Source: JACPVF01 sp964502095 (GTDB lineage Bacteria; Chloroflexota; Anaerolineae; Anaerolineales; Villigracilaceae). Taken from it: DNA of 64,000 nt. The notes beneath the pieces were generated by a model, which saw only the letters and a program-made list of their open reading frames with translations, was not told the origin of the DNA and did no database searches. The DNA is taken from positions 62,001 to 126,000 of the forward strand of contig CAZCUF010000005.1 of NCBI GenBank assembly GCA_964502095.1. Reading direction: 5' to 3'. Below are positions 25,646-33,400 of the stretch, one piece after another (within the stretch, counting starts at the first letter, position 1; each line of letters starts with the position of its first letter). Made by a program: the position numbers and the translations under genes.

Positions 25646-25670
25646 GAACCGCGGTCGGCGTCCGCGGTTC
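25646..25670. other. GC-rich hairpin in the ogt/TyrA-like spacer
   Basis: GAACCGCGG (25646-25654) pairs with CCGCGGTTC (25662-25670) around TCGGCGT. There is no U-run on either side. It lies 28 bases before the -10 box of the next gene. The rest of the spacer (25503-25734) shows no gene; the only repeat is a short GTAGG-containing direct repeat (CAAACGTAGG, twice near 25552-25572). Confidence 0.4.
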
Positions 25671-25697
25671 TCGCAATTTAAAGGGGGCTCTTGGCAG

Positions 25698-25703
25698 TAT
25701 AAT
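25698..25703 (+). promoter_or_regulatory. -10 box TATAAT for the TyrA-like gene
   Basis: A perfect TATAAT lies 31 bases before ATG 25735; the predicted leader is about 25 bases and carries TGAGGAT as a weak ribosome site. Confidence 0.6.
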
Positions 25704-25734
25704 CTCTCCATTCCGTCTTGTGAGGATAGAAACC

Positions 25735-26727
25735 ATGACAGGTCAAATCACGATTATCGGCCTTGGACAGATCGGTGGCTCGGTGGGGCTGGCGCTCGGT
25801 CAGCATGAAAAACACGGGTCGCTCAAACGCGTGGGCCACGATAAAAAGATCGATGTGGAACGCGCCGCGCAAAGCAAAGATGCGGTGGATGAAACGAAAC
25901 ATAACCTGCCTGAGGCGGTGCGTCAGGCGGATATCGTTTTGCTGAGTTTGCCCATCAGCCAGGTGCGCGCCACGCTGGAGATCATCGGCCCCGAATTGAA
26001 GGAAGGCGCGGTAGTGATGGATACCAGTCCGGTCAAGGAACAGACCGCGGCCTGGGCCAAAGAATTCATCCCTGCCGGAAGATATTTTATCGGATTGGTG
26101 CCGGCAATCAACCCGGATGTATTGCACGATCTCAAATTCGGGCTGGAGGCCGCGCGGGCGGACTTGTTCCAAAAAGGATTGATGATCATCGATGCGCCGT
26201 ACGGCACGCCCGGAGAGGTGGTATCGCTCGCTTCCGGCCTGACCGAACTGCTGGGCGCCACGCCACTGCTGGCCGATCCCGCCGAATCGGACGGCCTGAT
26301 GGCTTCGATGCATCTCCTGCCTCAATTGGCGGCCGCGGCGCTCTTGAATTCCACCGTGGACCAGCCCGGCTGGCAGGAAGCGCGTAAGATCGGCGGGCGC
26401 GCTTATGCTGTGGTCACCGCAGGCCTCGCCTATCAGGATGATATCGACGCGTTGGGCATGGCTGTTTTGCATGACCGTCCCAATGTGGTGCGCGCCCTGG
26501 ATGTGCTGATCGCCGCTCTGCACGGTCTGCGCGATGATATCGAGAACATGGATGAAGAAGGCGTCACCGCGCGGCTTGCGCAGGCCCTCGAAGGACGCAA
26601 CCGCTGGATGCAGGAACGCCTGACCGCCGATTGGCGCGAGCATAGCCCGGTCAGCGCTATTGACATGCCCACCTTTGCCGAACGATTCTTCGGTATGGCT
26701 TTTTCGCGGCGCAAACCCGAAGAATGA
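25735..26727 (+). CDS. Prephenate/arogenate dehydrogenase family protein
   Basis: 330 residues from ATG 25735. The NAD-binding motif IIGLGQIGGSVGLALG is at 7-22 and the family block VVMDTSPVKEQTA is near 96. The helical C-terminal dimerisation domain fills about 165-330. TyrA-type enzymes oxidatively decarboxylate prephenate or arogenate for tyrosine synthesis. No other aromatic pathway gene is nearby, so the exact substrate is unproven. Its stop overlaps the start of the GIY-YIG gene as ATGA. Confidence 0.85.
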   Translation: MTGQITIIGLGQIGGSVGLALGQHEKHGSLKRVGHDKKIDVERAAQSKDAVDETKHNLPEAVRQADIVLLSLPISQVRATLEIIGPELKEGAVVMDTSPVKEQTAAWAKEFIPAGRYFIGLVPAINPDVLHDLKFGLEAARADLFQKGLMIIDAPYGTPGEVVSLASGLTELLGATPLLADPAESDGLMASMHLLPQLAAAALLNSTVDQPGWQEARKIGGRAYAVVTAGLAYQDDIDALGMAVLHDRPNVVRALDVLIAALHGLRDDIENMDEEGVTARLAQALEGRNRWMQERLTADWREHSPVSAIDMPTFAERFFGMAFSRRKPEE

Positions 26728-26963
26728 AGTGCTATTGCTATATCGTCGAATGCGCAGACGGAACGTATTACACAGGCTGGTCAACCGACCCCGAACGACG
26801 CGTGAAAACCCATAACGCGGGACGCGGCGCAAAATATACCAGGTCGCGCCGGCCCGTGAAATTGGTTTATATTGAACCGCAAAAAGATCGAACTGCGGCC
26901 ATGAAAAGAGAACGCGCCATCAAAACGATGACGCGTGAACGAAAACAAAAATTATTCAGGTAA
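26724..26963 (+). CDS. GIY-YIG nuclease superfamily protein (UPF0213 type)
   Basis: 79 residues, the full length of the small stand-alone family. The motif appears as CYIVECADGTYYTGWS (the GIY-YIG strands), followed by the conserved Arg in DPERRVKTHNAG and the YTRSRRPVKLVY block, with Glu in KRERAIK. The physiological substrate of this small family is not established; DNA cleavage is reported for relatives. Its ATG overlaps the TyrA-like stop. Confidence 0.9.
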   Translation: MKCYCYIVECADGTYYTGWSTDPERRVKTHNAGRGAKYTRSRRPVKLVYIEPQKDRTAAMKRERAIKTMTRERKQKLFR

Positions 26964-26990
26964 GGGCGAGCTATTGCTCGCCCTTATGTG
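26961..26990. terminator. Terminator overlapping the GIY-YIG stop codon
   Basis: TAAGGGCGAG (26961-26970) pairs with CTCGCCCTTA (26977-26986) around CTATTG. The stop TAA is the first base triplet of the stem. It also lies next to the 3' end of the convergent PRTase gene. Confidence 0.65.
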
Positions 26991-27542
26991 TTAATCGGTA
27001 AATACAGGCAGATGCCCCAGCGCTATGATGTTCATCCACTGCGCGCGGTCGCCTTCCGTGAAGATGGCCGCCTCGGCTGCGACAACTGCCCCGGCTTTTT
27101 CGAGAATCAAGCGCATGCCCTGCAAAGTGGAGCCGGTGCTGATCACATCGTCCACAATCGCGGCGCGTTTGCCTTTGATCAATTCACGGTCTTTTTCGTC
27201 CAGGATCAAAGTCTGCGGCTGGCCCGTGGTAATGGATAACGTCTCGGCCCGGATCGCATCGCCCATGTATGGTTTGTAAATTTTGCGCAGGACGATATAC
27301 GGCTTTCCGGTTTCGAGCGATAACATGTGCGCCAGCGGAATGGACTTGGATTCGGCCGTTACCAGCACGTCGTAGGAAATATCTTTGAGCCGCTTGCCCA
27401 GTTCTCTGGCACAGGCTTGAACGAGCTCCGTATCCCCCAAAATATTAAGTATGGCGATTCTCACCTTCGGCGCCACTTCGAAGAGCCGCAAGTTTCGTTT
27501 GATACCTGCCACTTCGACCGAATACGTTTCGCGTTGGGTCAT
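26991..27542 (-). CDS. Adenine/purine phosphoribosyltransferase-like protein
   Basis: 183 residues. The PRPP-binding loop is AAIVDDVISTGSTLQGM (about 130-146), and LVTAESKSIPLAHMLSLETG is the second type I PRTase block. The best match in pattern is adenine phosphoribosyltransferase or a regulatory relative such as xanthine PRTase. It would salvage a purine base with PRPP. A GGAGG site lies 6 bases before the ATG. It is divergent from the DUF951 gene. Confidence 0.82.
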   Translation of the reverse strand: MTQRETYSVEVAGIKRNLRLFEVAPKVRIAILNILGDTELVQACARELGKRLKDISYDVLVTAESKSIPLAHMLSLETGKPYIVLRKIYKPYMGDAIRAETLSITTGQPQTLILDEKDRELIKGKRAAIVDDVISTGSTLQGMRLILEKAGAVVAAEAAIFTEGDRAQWMNIIALGHLPVFTD

Positions 27543-27622
27543 CGTTCACCTCCAGATATGGCTCATACAACGCGCCAAGTTTATCATAGAGTACTCCTCC
27601 GCAAACCTTAAAGCCTGCGCGG

Positions 27623-27628
27623 TATAAT
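27623..27628 (+). promoter_or_regulatory. -10 box TATAAT, leaderless DUF951 gene
   Basis: TATAAT ends six bases before ATG 27635; no ribosome site is present. Confidence 0.65.
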
Positions 27629-27634
27629 CCTTTC

Positions 27635-27844
27635 ATGCTTCCCGACCTGCAATTGAACGATCATCTACGCCTGCGCAAGCCGCATCCCTGCGGTTCGTAC
27701 GAATGGACCGTTGTCCGTCTCGGCGCGGATATCGGACTCGAATGCAAAGGCTGTGGACGGCGCGTCATGCTCACCCGCCGCGAATTGACGAGGCGGCTCA
27801 AGGTCAACCTCACGAAACATGCCAACGTCCATGAACCCAGCTAA
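27635..27844 (+). CDS. DUF951 family protein
   Basis: 69 residues. The family signature is complete: LRLRKPHPCGSYEWTVVRLG, then LECKGCGRRVMLTRRELTRR. Three Cys (in HPCG and CKGC) suggest metal binding. Function is unknown; related proteins are common in Firmicutes. The 3' end overlaps the start of the glycosyltransferase gene. Confidence 0.9.
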   Translation: MLPDLQLNDHLRLRKPHPCGSYEWTVVRLGADIGLECKGCGRRVMLTRRELTRRLKVNLTKHANVHEPS

Positions 27845-28979
27845 TAAAAGGCCGCATATCTTATTCCTGTTTTCCGACACGGGCGGCGGTCACCGCTCCG
27901 CCATGGAAGCCATCATCGAAGCCCTCGAACTCGAATTCGACGATTCCCTCACCACTGAAAAAGTGGACTTCTTCAAAGATTATGCGCCGGCCCCGTTCAA
28001 TAAAATGCCGGATTGGTACCCGGAAATGGTCAAAGCGCCGCGTTTGTGGAGCGCTTCCTTCTATGCCACGGACGGCCGCGCCCGCGCTCGCGTCATCACT
28101 GCCACCATGTGGCCGGTGGTGCGTCATGCCGCCATGCAATTGATCAAGGGCCACCCTGCAGACCTGATCGTCACCGTGCACCCATTTGCCAATACCTTTG
28201 CCCTCAAAGCGCTCGGCCGCGAACGTCCGCCATTTATCACGGTCGTTACCGACATGGTCACCACGCATGCCTTCTGGTTCGATAAGCGCGCCGACCTCAT
28301 CCTCGTGCCGACCGAAACGGCGCGCCAGCGCGCGATTGCCTATAATATGTCCGAAGAAAAAGTACATGTAGTTGGCCTGCCGGTGGCAGATCGTTATTGC
28401 GGCGCGCCGCAAGGCAACAAACGCGACCTGCGCCAAAAACTTGGCTGGCCAATGGACAAACCGATCGTGCTGATGGTGGGCGGCGGGGAGGGGATGGGTC
28501 CGCTTGCCAAGCTGGCGCGTGCAGTGGACGAATCAGGCCTGGACCTTGGGCTGGTCATCGTAACCGGACGGAATCAACGCCTGAAGATGAATCTCGAATC
28601 GCAGGCCTGGGAGAATCCCACGTTTATTTACGGTTTCACGCACAACATGCCGGACTTTATGCGCGCCGCGGATTTCATCATTACCAAAGCCGGGCCGGGG
28701 ACGATTGCCGAGGCCATCAACGCTCACCTGCCCATTATCCTGTCTTCCAAATTACCCGGGCAGGAGGATGGCAATGTCACTTTCGTTGAAGAGGAAGGCG
28801 CGGGCGTTTGGGCGCCGACTCCGCAATTGGTGGTACGCGCCCTCACGCGCTGGATCAGCCGTCCGCATGAACGCGCGCAAGTGATCGAGAACTGTAAACG
28901 CGTGGCGCGGCCCGAGTCGGCGCGCCTGATCGCGCGTTCGATCTACGAACTGGTAACGCAAAAAGAAACGGCGCATTGA
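27831..28979 (+). CDS. MGDG-synthase-like (GT28) glycolipid glycosyltransferase
   Basis: 382 residues from ATG 27831; ATG 27819 in the same frame is an alternative, and both overlap the DUF951 gene. The N-terminal MGDG_synth domain shows ILFLFSDTGGGHRSAMEAI. The C-terminal GT28 domain has IVLMVGGGEGMGPL, FIYGFTHNMPDFM and DFIITKAGPGTIAEAI (UDP-sugar contact). Relatives transfer sugars to diacylglycerol. A diacylglycerol kinase lies 2 kb away. The acceptor is inferred. Confidence 0.85.
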   Translation: MNPANKRPHILFLFSDTGGGHRSAMEAIIEALELEFDDSLTTEKVDFFKDYAPAPFNKMPDWYPEMVKAPRLWSASFYATDGRARARVITATMWPVVRHAAMQLIKGHPADLIVTVHPFANTFALKALGRERPPFITVVTDMVTTHAFWFDKRADLILVPTETARQRAIAYNMSEEKVHVVGLPVADRYCGAPQGNKRDLRQKLGWPMDKPIVLMVGGGEGMGPLAKLARAVDESGLDLGLVIVTGRNQRLKMNLESQAWENPTFIYGFTHNMPDFMRAADFIITKAGPGTIAEAINAHLPIILSSKLPGQEDGNVTFVEEEGAGVWAPTPQLVVRALTRWISRPHERAQVIENCKRVARPESARLIARSIYELVTQKETAH

Positions 28980-28993
28980 ACGCCGTTTTATTT
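28966..28993 (+). terminator. Terminator with stop codon in its loop
   Basis: AAACGGCG (28966-28973) pairs with CGCCGTTT (28981-28988) around CATTGAA, followed by TATTTT. The TGA stop of the glycosyltransferase (28977-28979) lies in the loop. The second arm is also the end of the convergent DUF971 gene. Confidence 0.65.
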
Positions 28994-29335
28994 TCCATAT
29001 TTTGCGCGGCATTCCGCGCACGGACATAACGCCCGCAGGTAATGCCAGTTATAAATCCCGTAATCGTGGCCATCCTCCCAAACGATGGTCAGCGCGTAGG
29101 AACCCACTGCCACCACGTTGCTGAGGCGCGTGGCAGGCGAATCGTCCATTTGTTTTTCGAATACATCCGCGTCCGGCTCGGACTTCATATTTTCATGTCC
29201 GCCGCGGCAGGAAGCGCACGGGCAGGCCGCGCGCAATAATCCAAACGGATAGACGCTGGTGTGCCCGTCATTCCAAATAATGGTAAATTCACGTTTTGAT
29301 TTTTCAGCCTTAATGCTGGCAGGTCTCTCGTTCAT
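28988..29335 (-). CDS. DUF971 (gamma-butyrobetaine hydroxylase-like N-terminal) protein
   Basis: 115 residues. The zinc-type signature is complete: WNDGHTSVYPFGLLRAACPC with ASCRGG, and the second half VGSYALTIVWEDGHDYGIYN followed by LRALCPCAECR. The family occurs alone or fused to oxygenases and Fe-S assembly proteins; the stand-alone role is unknown. An AGGAG site lies 6 bases before the ATG. A hairpin sits directly upstream between this gene and the SH3 gene. Confidence 0.88.
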   Translation of the reverse strand: MNERPASIKAEKSKREFTIIWNDGHTSVYPFGLLRAACPCASCRGGHENMKSEPDADVFEKQMDDSPATRLSNVVAVGSYALTIVWEDGHDYGIYNWHYLRALCPCAECRAKYGK

Positions 29336-29345
29336 ATTTTCTCCT

Positions 29346-29374
29346 GTAAAAGCGGACCGGCGGCCCGCTTTTAC
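29346..29374 (-). terminator. Hairpin between SH3 and DUF971 genes
   Basis: GTAAAAGCGG (29346-29355) pairs with CCGCTTTTAC (29365-29374) around a 9-base loop. On the minus strand it comes after the SH3 stop and directly before the AGGAG of DUF971, so it could terminate or attenuate. No U-run follows. Confidence 0.5.
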
Positions 29375-29379
29375 GAATT

Positions 29380-29853
29380 TTATTGCGGTGATGGTACCAC
29401 CGATAGGAAATCCGCGGCGGCCCAGCCCGCGCGGGTTTCATCGTACGGCGCGACCAGATACCACCAGGTGTATCCATCCACTTGCTTCGGTCCATCGCGC
29501 ACTTGATAAACTTCCTCATCGTAACCGAGGAAAAGCTGATTGCCGTCCAGTCCCGGGTCGGCGCGCAGGCGCAGGCCCTCGCCTTCCGTGCCGGTGATCT
29601 GCACGTAGCCGCCAATGACAATTTCGTTCGGCGCGGGGCTGGGAGTTGCGAACGGATTAAGGGTCGGTGTGGGCGAGGCGAGGGGTGTTTGTGTTGGAGC
29701 GGGGATCATGGTCAAATCCGCGGGGACAAAGCCAACGTCCGGCGCGATGCGCGGGCTTAACCAGCCGATGAAAAGCAACGTCACGAGAATCAGAAATCCT
29801 GCAATACCCAGCGCGCCTAAAATTGTCCAACGATTGATCAGGGAGCGATTCAT
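29380..29853 (-). CDS. Membrane-anchored SH3-like domain protein
   Basis: 157 residues. One transmembrane helix (GALGIAGFLILVTLLFIGWL, about 13-33) and a Thr/Pro-rich linker (TQTPLASPTPTLNP) lead to a bacterial SH3 domain (about 75-155): GYVQITGTEGEGLRLRADPG, YEVRDGPKQVDGYTWW and AGWAAADFLS. The domain should face outside and bind wall or other envelope ligands. It follows the diacylglycerol kinase gene by one base and is co-transcribed with it. Confidence 0.85.
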   Translation of the reverse strand: MNRSLINRWTILGALGIAGFLILVTLLFIGWLSPRIAPDVGFVPADLTMIPAPTQTPLASPTPTLNPFATPSPAPNEIVIGGYVQITGTEGEGLRLRADPGLDGNQLFLGYDEEVYQVRDGPKQVDGYTWWYLVAPYDETRAGWAAADFLSVVPSPQ

Positions 29854-29854
29854 T

Positions 29855-30799
29855 TCACGAAGCCGGATTCTTCAACAGGCCAAGCGACTGAGGCGGCATG
29901 AGAATCTTCAAGGCGCGCGGCCGGACGATGATCTCAGCCTGCGTGCCGCCAAGCATGGGTTCGCCGTCCATTTGCACCGAGAAATCTGCCTTCGACTCGA
30001 TGCGCGCGATTTGAAACGGAAGACGGCGCGCCTGCTCTGAAGTGAGATGACGCCCCGCCAGCATATCGAAGAAGTGACGAAAGGCATCGGCCAGATGATT
30101 ACCGCTGAACAGCCACAAATCCATCAACCCGTCGTCGAAATATGCCTGCGGCGAGATGACGGCCATGCCGCCCAGATAATGACGAATGTTGGTTGCCACC
30201 GCCAAAAGAAAATGACCGTCCACTTGTCTGCCGTCGGTCCACACGTGTAAATCCATTCCGTGCCAGAAGGCGGCTTCCCAAACTGTGGTGGCGAAATAAT
30301 GCGGCACGGATATATATTTCGCGAAACGCGGACGCGGCTCAAGCTTGTGAATGGTCAGCGCGTCGAGGCCAATGCCGGCCCATAACAAAAATATCCGTCC
30401 GTTGCACAGGCCAACATCCATGTGCTGTACGGATGATTTGGCCAGTAATCTGGCATTGTCTTTCAAAGCCCACCAGCGATACCAGGTAAGGGGTTGCATG
30501 CCAAGCTCGCGCGTCAGGACGTTCATGCTTCCGGCCGGGAGGACGGCCAGCGCAGTCTCCGAATCGACCAGCCCGCCCGCAACTTGCCCTACCGTTCCAT
30601 CCCCGCCGACAGCGAACACGGCTTCATATTTTTCCTGCGCGGCCTGGCGCGCCGCTTGTGTGGCATGCGTGCCATTAAGAGTTACGGCCACATCCACTTT
30701 CCAACCTGCCGCGTGCAGAATTTTTACCGGCCCAACCAGAAAAGAACGGGCCGGGAGACGGCCCGCGGCCGGGTTATAAAGGAAGAGTCCTCGGCGCAT
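29855..30799 (-). CDS. Diacylglycerol kinase family lipid kinase
   Basis: 314 residues. The catalytic motif is VFAVGGDGTVGQVAGGL (about 61-77) with the N-terminal LYNPAAGR block and the C-terminal FDDGLMDLWLFSG. The family (DagK/YegS/LCB5) phosphorylates diacylglycerol, sphingosine-like or related lipids. With the MGDG-synthase-like glycosyltransferase nearby, a role in polar lipid balance is likely but inferred. TATAAT on the minus strand (30806-30811) ends exactly 6 bases before the ATG, so the mRNA is probably leaderless. Confidence 0.9.
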   Translation of the reverse strand: MRRGLFLYNPAAGRLPARSFLVGPVKILHAAGWKVDVAVTLNGTHATQAARQAAQEKYEAVFAVGGDGTVGQVAGGLVDSETALAVLPAGSMNVLTRELGMQPLTWYRWWALKDNARLLAKSSVQHMDVGLCNGRIFLLWAGIGLDALTIHKLEPRPRFAKYISVPHYFATTVWEAAFWHGMDLHVWTDGRQVDGHFLLAVATNIRHYLGGMAVISPQAYFDDGLMDLWLFSGNHLADAFRHFFDMLAGRHLTSEQARRLPFQIARIESKADFSVQMDGEPMLGGTQAEIIVRPRALKILMPPQSLGLLKNPAS

Positions 30800-30805
30800 T
30801 GCATG

Positions 30806-30811
30806 ATTATA
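30806..30811 (-). promoter_or_regulatory. -10 box TATAAT, leaderless lipid kinase gene
   Basis: TATAAT on the minus strand, six bases from the ATG at 30799. Confidence 0.65.
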
Positions 30812-30900
30812 CCTGAGCGGCTTAATTTTCCCGCGCGGATCGAAATTCTTTCTTTTCTCCGCTCGAATCGAAACGATCGGCCATCTCGAAAAGCCGATGA

Positions 30901-30906
30901 TATAAT
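30901..30906 (+). promoter_or_regulatory. -10 box TATAAT for the Ser/Thr kinase gene
   Basis: TATAAT ends nine bases before ATG 30916; no ribosome site, so a leader of at most a few bases. Confidence 0.6.
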
Positions 30907-30915
30907 TTCCTCGAT

Positions 30916-31992
30916 ATGCAAGAAGGCGAACTGCTCAACAATCGTTATCAACTGCTCGAACGCCTCGGCTATGGCGGCATGGCGGATGTGTTCCGCGCCC
31001 GCGATCTGATGCTCGACCGTTACGTTGCCATCAAAGTCCTGCGCAAGGATTACACCGACAACGCCGGGTTTCAGGAACGTTTTCGGCAGGAAGCGCGCGC
31101 CGCCGCCAATTTATCGCATCCCAACATTGTCACTGTACATGATTTTGGCCTGGCCGAGGGACAACTTTACATCGTCATGGAGTACATTCCCGGCACAGAC
31201 CTCAAAACATTACTGCGGAAACGCGGCCGCTTCACCGTCGATGAGGCCGCTCCTTTGGTTGTGCAGGCCTGCGCCGGCATCGGTTACGCCCACCGCGCCG
31301 GACTGGTTCACTGCGACGTGAAACCGCAGAACATGCTCGTCACACCGGATAAACGCCTCAAAGTCACCGACTTCGGCATTGCGCGCGCGCTGGCTACCAT
31401 CCACCCGGATGAACATTCCGATGTAGTCTGGGGTTCGCCCCAATATTTTTCCCCCGAACAGGCCGCAGGCGAACCGCCTTCTCCCGCCTCCGATGTTTAT
31501 TCGCTGGGCATTGTGCTGTATGAAATGTTGAGCGGCACACTGCCTTTCACGGGTTCCACCGCCGAAGAACTGGCGCGCCTTCATATACAGGCCGATCCGA
31601 TTCCGATCCGCGAATATGTTCCCGACATTCCCTCGGCCCTCGAAGAGATCGTGATGAAGGTGCTTTCCAAGGAGCCTGCCGCGCGCTATCGCACGGCTGA
31701 TCAACTGGGGCGCGTCCTGCTCCGCTTCGGCACACAGCGTGATGACCCTAAATCCGAGGCGCTTTCTTTGACTCCCGAAGCCTCGACCTCCTATCAACAA
31801 CCGGAACCGGTCTCGGTTCCGATCTCGACCCCGATTTCAACTCCGCTTCAGACTCCGCCCCAGCCTGTTTCCGCTGATCTGGGCATTGACTGGCTCTCGG
31901 TAGTTCTCGGCCTGGTAGCGTTGATCGCGGCGGGCGGCTTGATCCCATTTTGGATTTGGGTTTATTTCACGTACAATCCACCGCTTCAATGA
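30916..31992 (+). CDS. Membrane Ser/Thr protein kinase (Hanks type, non-RD)
   Basis: 358 residues. The kinase domain fills about 11-270: glycine loop LGYGGMADVF, lysine in YVAIKVLRKDY, catalytic loop GLVHCDVKPQNMLV, DFG in VTDFGIARAL, and DVYSLGIVLYEMLSG. The catalytic loop is HCD instead of HRD, so it is a non-RD kinase. A Pro/Thr/Ser linker leads to one transmembrane helix (about 320-350) and almost nothing beyond: no PASTA or other sensor domain. It stands next to rpe and rpmB, as prkC does in Firmicutes. No cognate PP2C phosphatase gene is in the window. Confidence 0.92.
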   Translation: MQEGELLNNRYQLLERLGYGGMADVFRARDLMLDRYVAIKVLRKDYTDNAGFQERFRQEARAAANLSHPNIVTVHDFGLAEGQLYIVMEYIPGTDLKTLLRKRGRFTVDEAAPLVVQACAGIGYAHRAGLVHCDVKPQNMLVTPDKRLKVTDFGIARALATIHPDEHSDVVWGSPQYFSPEQAAGEPPSPASDVYSLGIVLYEMLSGTLPFTGSTAEELARLHIQADPIPIREYVPDIPSALEEIVMKVLSKEPAARYRTADQLGRVLLRFGTQRDDPKSEALSLTPEASTSYQQPEPVSVPISTPISTPLQTPPQPVSADLGIDWLSVVLGLVALIAAGGLIPFWIWVYFTYNPPLQ

Positions 31993-31996
31993 AGTT

Positions 31997-32668
31997 ATGA
32001 CCATGCCCAAAACCGTCATTGCCCCATCCATTTTATCTGCCGATTTTCTCGCGCTCGGCGAACAGATCGCAACCTGCGAAGCCGCCGGTGCGGATTGGAT
32101 TCACGTGGATGTGATGGACGGCCACTTCGTCCCCAATCTGACGATGGGCCCGTTCATCGTCGAAGCCTGCCGCCGCGCCACCAAACTTCCGCTCGATGTG
32201 CATTTGATGATCGAACAGCCCGAACATCTTTTGGATGATTTCGTCAAAGCGGGCGCCAGCCATCTGATCGTCCATGTGGAGACCTGCCCGAATCTGCATC
32301 GCACTCTGACTCACATAAAATCCCTGGGATGCGGCGCGGGCGTCGTACTGAATCCCGGCACGCCTGCCGTTGCGATCGAACCGATTTTATATCTGGCCGA
32401 TCTCGTACTGGTGATGAGTGTGGACCCCGGTTATTCGGGCGGGGCTTACATTCCGCAAATGGTTGCGAAAGTAGCCGAGATTCGCAAAAAGCTGGATAAG
32501 ATTCATTCGTCCGCCTGGCTGGAAGTGGACGGCGGCATCGACGCACAGACTCTTCCAAAAATGAAGGCCGCGGGCGCAACAGCTTTTGTCGCGGCGACGG
32601 CCATCTTTAAAAATCCGAAAGGAATCGCAGAAGGTGTTCGTGCCCTGCGTAAGGCGGCTGGCCGTTAA
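31997..32668 (+). CDS. rpe: Ribulose-phosphate 3-epimerase
   Basis: 223 residues. TIM-barrel signatures: SILSADFLALGEQI, HVDVMDGHFVPNLTMGP (metal His and Asp), DVHLMIEQPE, VMSVDPGYSGGAYIP and EVDGGIDAQT. It interconverts ribulose-5-phosphate and xylulose-5-phosphate. The ATG is 4 bases after the kinase stop; an ATG at 32003 (MPKTV) is an alternative. The start codon has no clear ribosome site, so it may rely on coupling to the kinase. Confidence 0.95.
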   Translation: MTMPKTVIAPSILSADFLALGEQIATCEAAGADWIHVDVMDGHFVPNLTMGPFIVEACRRATKLPLDVHLMIEQPEHLLDDFVKAGASHLIVHVETCPNLHRTLTHIKSLGCGAGVVLNPGTPAVAIEPILYLADLVLVMSVDPGYSGGAYIPQMVAKVAEIRKKLDKIHSSAWLEVDGGIDAQTLPKMKAAGATAFVAATAIFKNPKGIAEGVRALRKAAGR

Positions 32669-32670
32669 AC

Positions 32671-32700
32671 AAAAATCGCGGCGTGAGCCGCGATCCTTGT
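32671..32700 (-). terminator. Intrinsic terminator of rpmB, also end of rpe
   Basis: ATCGCGGC (32675-32682) pairs with GCCGCGAT (32687-32694) around GTGA. On the minus strand the stem is followed by TTTTTG, a good terminator for rpmB. Confidence 0.85.
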
Positions 32701-32717
32701 CTCTGTCAAAGGTCGAA

Positions 32718-32903
32718 CTAGACCGCTGTTTTGGCCAGCGTGCGAATGCACTTGGTGCACAGCACTTTCTGAACCAGGCGGCCTTTCTCCAGCACGGAGA
32801 CCTTTTGCAAATTCGGCTTGAACTTGCGGTTGGTCGCACGCTGAGAGAAGGAACGGTTGTGGCCGAACGTGGTTGTTTTGCCACAGTGAGCGCATTTAGC
32901 CAT
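32718..32903 (-). CDS. rpmB: 50S ribosomal protein L28
   Basis: 61 residues from ATG 32903. It has the Zn-type Cys pairs CAHC (4-7) and CTKC near the C-terminus, and the L28 block FGHNRSFSQRATNRKFKPNL. It is the zinc-containing form of L28. An AGGAAG site precedes the start. It is divergent from the Asp23 gene, the same arrangement as rpmB/yloU in Bacillus. A longer in-frame start upstream (MKKGNW) is rejected because it adds 18 non-conserved residues. Confidence 0.96.
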   Translation of the reverse strand: MAKCAHCGKTTTFGHNRSFSQRATNRKFKPNLQKVSVLEKGRLVQKVLCTKCIRTLAKTAV

Positions 32904-33005
32904 CTTGCAATAACTTCCTTTCCTGCGATGATTCCGAAACCAATTGCCTTTTTTCAAAGGCAGGGCATTTTACCACACATCGCGACCTTCTTCAAGACAA
33001 GCTGT

Positions 33006-33011
33006 TAAAAT
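33006..33011 (+). promoter_or_regulatory. -10 box TAAAAT for the Asp23-FakA unit
   Basis: It lies 18 bases before ATG 33030, with AGAGGA as a ribosome site between them. It is divergent from rpmB. Confidence 0.5.
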
Positions 33012-33029
33012 AGACACAAGAGGATAACT

Positions 33030-33386
33030 ATGGGCGAAGAAACGACAACTTTGGGCGGGATTCACATTTCACCGAACGCGGTAGCCGCCATTGCCTACCA
33101 CGCCACACTGCAATCCTATGGAGTGGTGGGACTGGCTCCCAAAAATCTGGCGGATGGCATCGTGCGCACGATCACGCGTGAGCCGAGCCGCGGCATAACG
33201 GTCCGCTATGACGGCGAGAATATCGACATCGACATCTACGTCATCGTAGAATTCGGTACGCGCATCAATTCCGTGGCCGAAAGTGTGGCCAACGCGGTGC
33301 GCTTCAATGTGGAAAAAGCGCTGGGATTGAAAGTCAACAGCATCAATATTCATGTCGCAGGACTGCGCGTCAGCGACGCGGCTTAG
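33030..33386 (+). CDS. Asp23/Gls24 family envelope stress protein
   Basis: 118 residues of the YloU/Asp23 family: ISPNAVAAIAYHATLQSYGV, GITVRYDGENIDIDIYVIVE and VNSINIHVAGLRV. Members are small cytoplasmic or membrane-associated proteins; some, such as AmaP-linked Asp23, respond to envelope stress. It precedes the FakA-like gene with 14 bases between, the order yloU-yloV of Bacillus. Confidence 0.92.
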   Translation: MGEETTTLGGIHISPNAVAAIAYHATLQSYGVVGLAPKNLADGIVRTITREPSRGITVRYDGENIDIDIYVIVEFGTRINSVAESVANAVRFNVEKALGLKVNSINIHVAGLRVSDAA

Positions 33387-33400
33387 GAGAGTCCACATTG

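Noticed and set aside
25646..25670. GC-rich hairpin as an intrinsic terminator for ogt or its neighbour
   Set aside because: It is upstream of both flanking genes, which are divergent, and has no U-run, so it was kept only as a hairpin.
25678..26832. A 384-codon open frame antisense to the TyrA-like gene
   Set aside because: High GC and codon bias leave few stops in the opposite frame. It has no family motif, covers a gene with a clear NAD-binding signature, and runs into the GIY-YIG gene.
32904..32957. Longer start for ribosomal protein L28
   Set aside because: It adds 18 residues before MAKCAHC, the normal L28 start, and bypasses the ribosome site.
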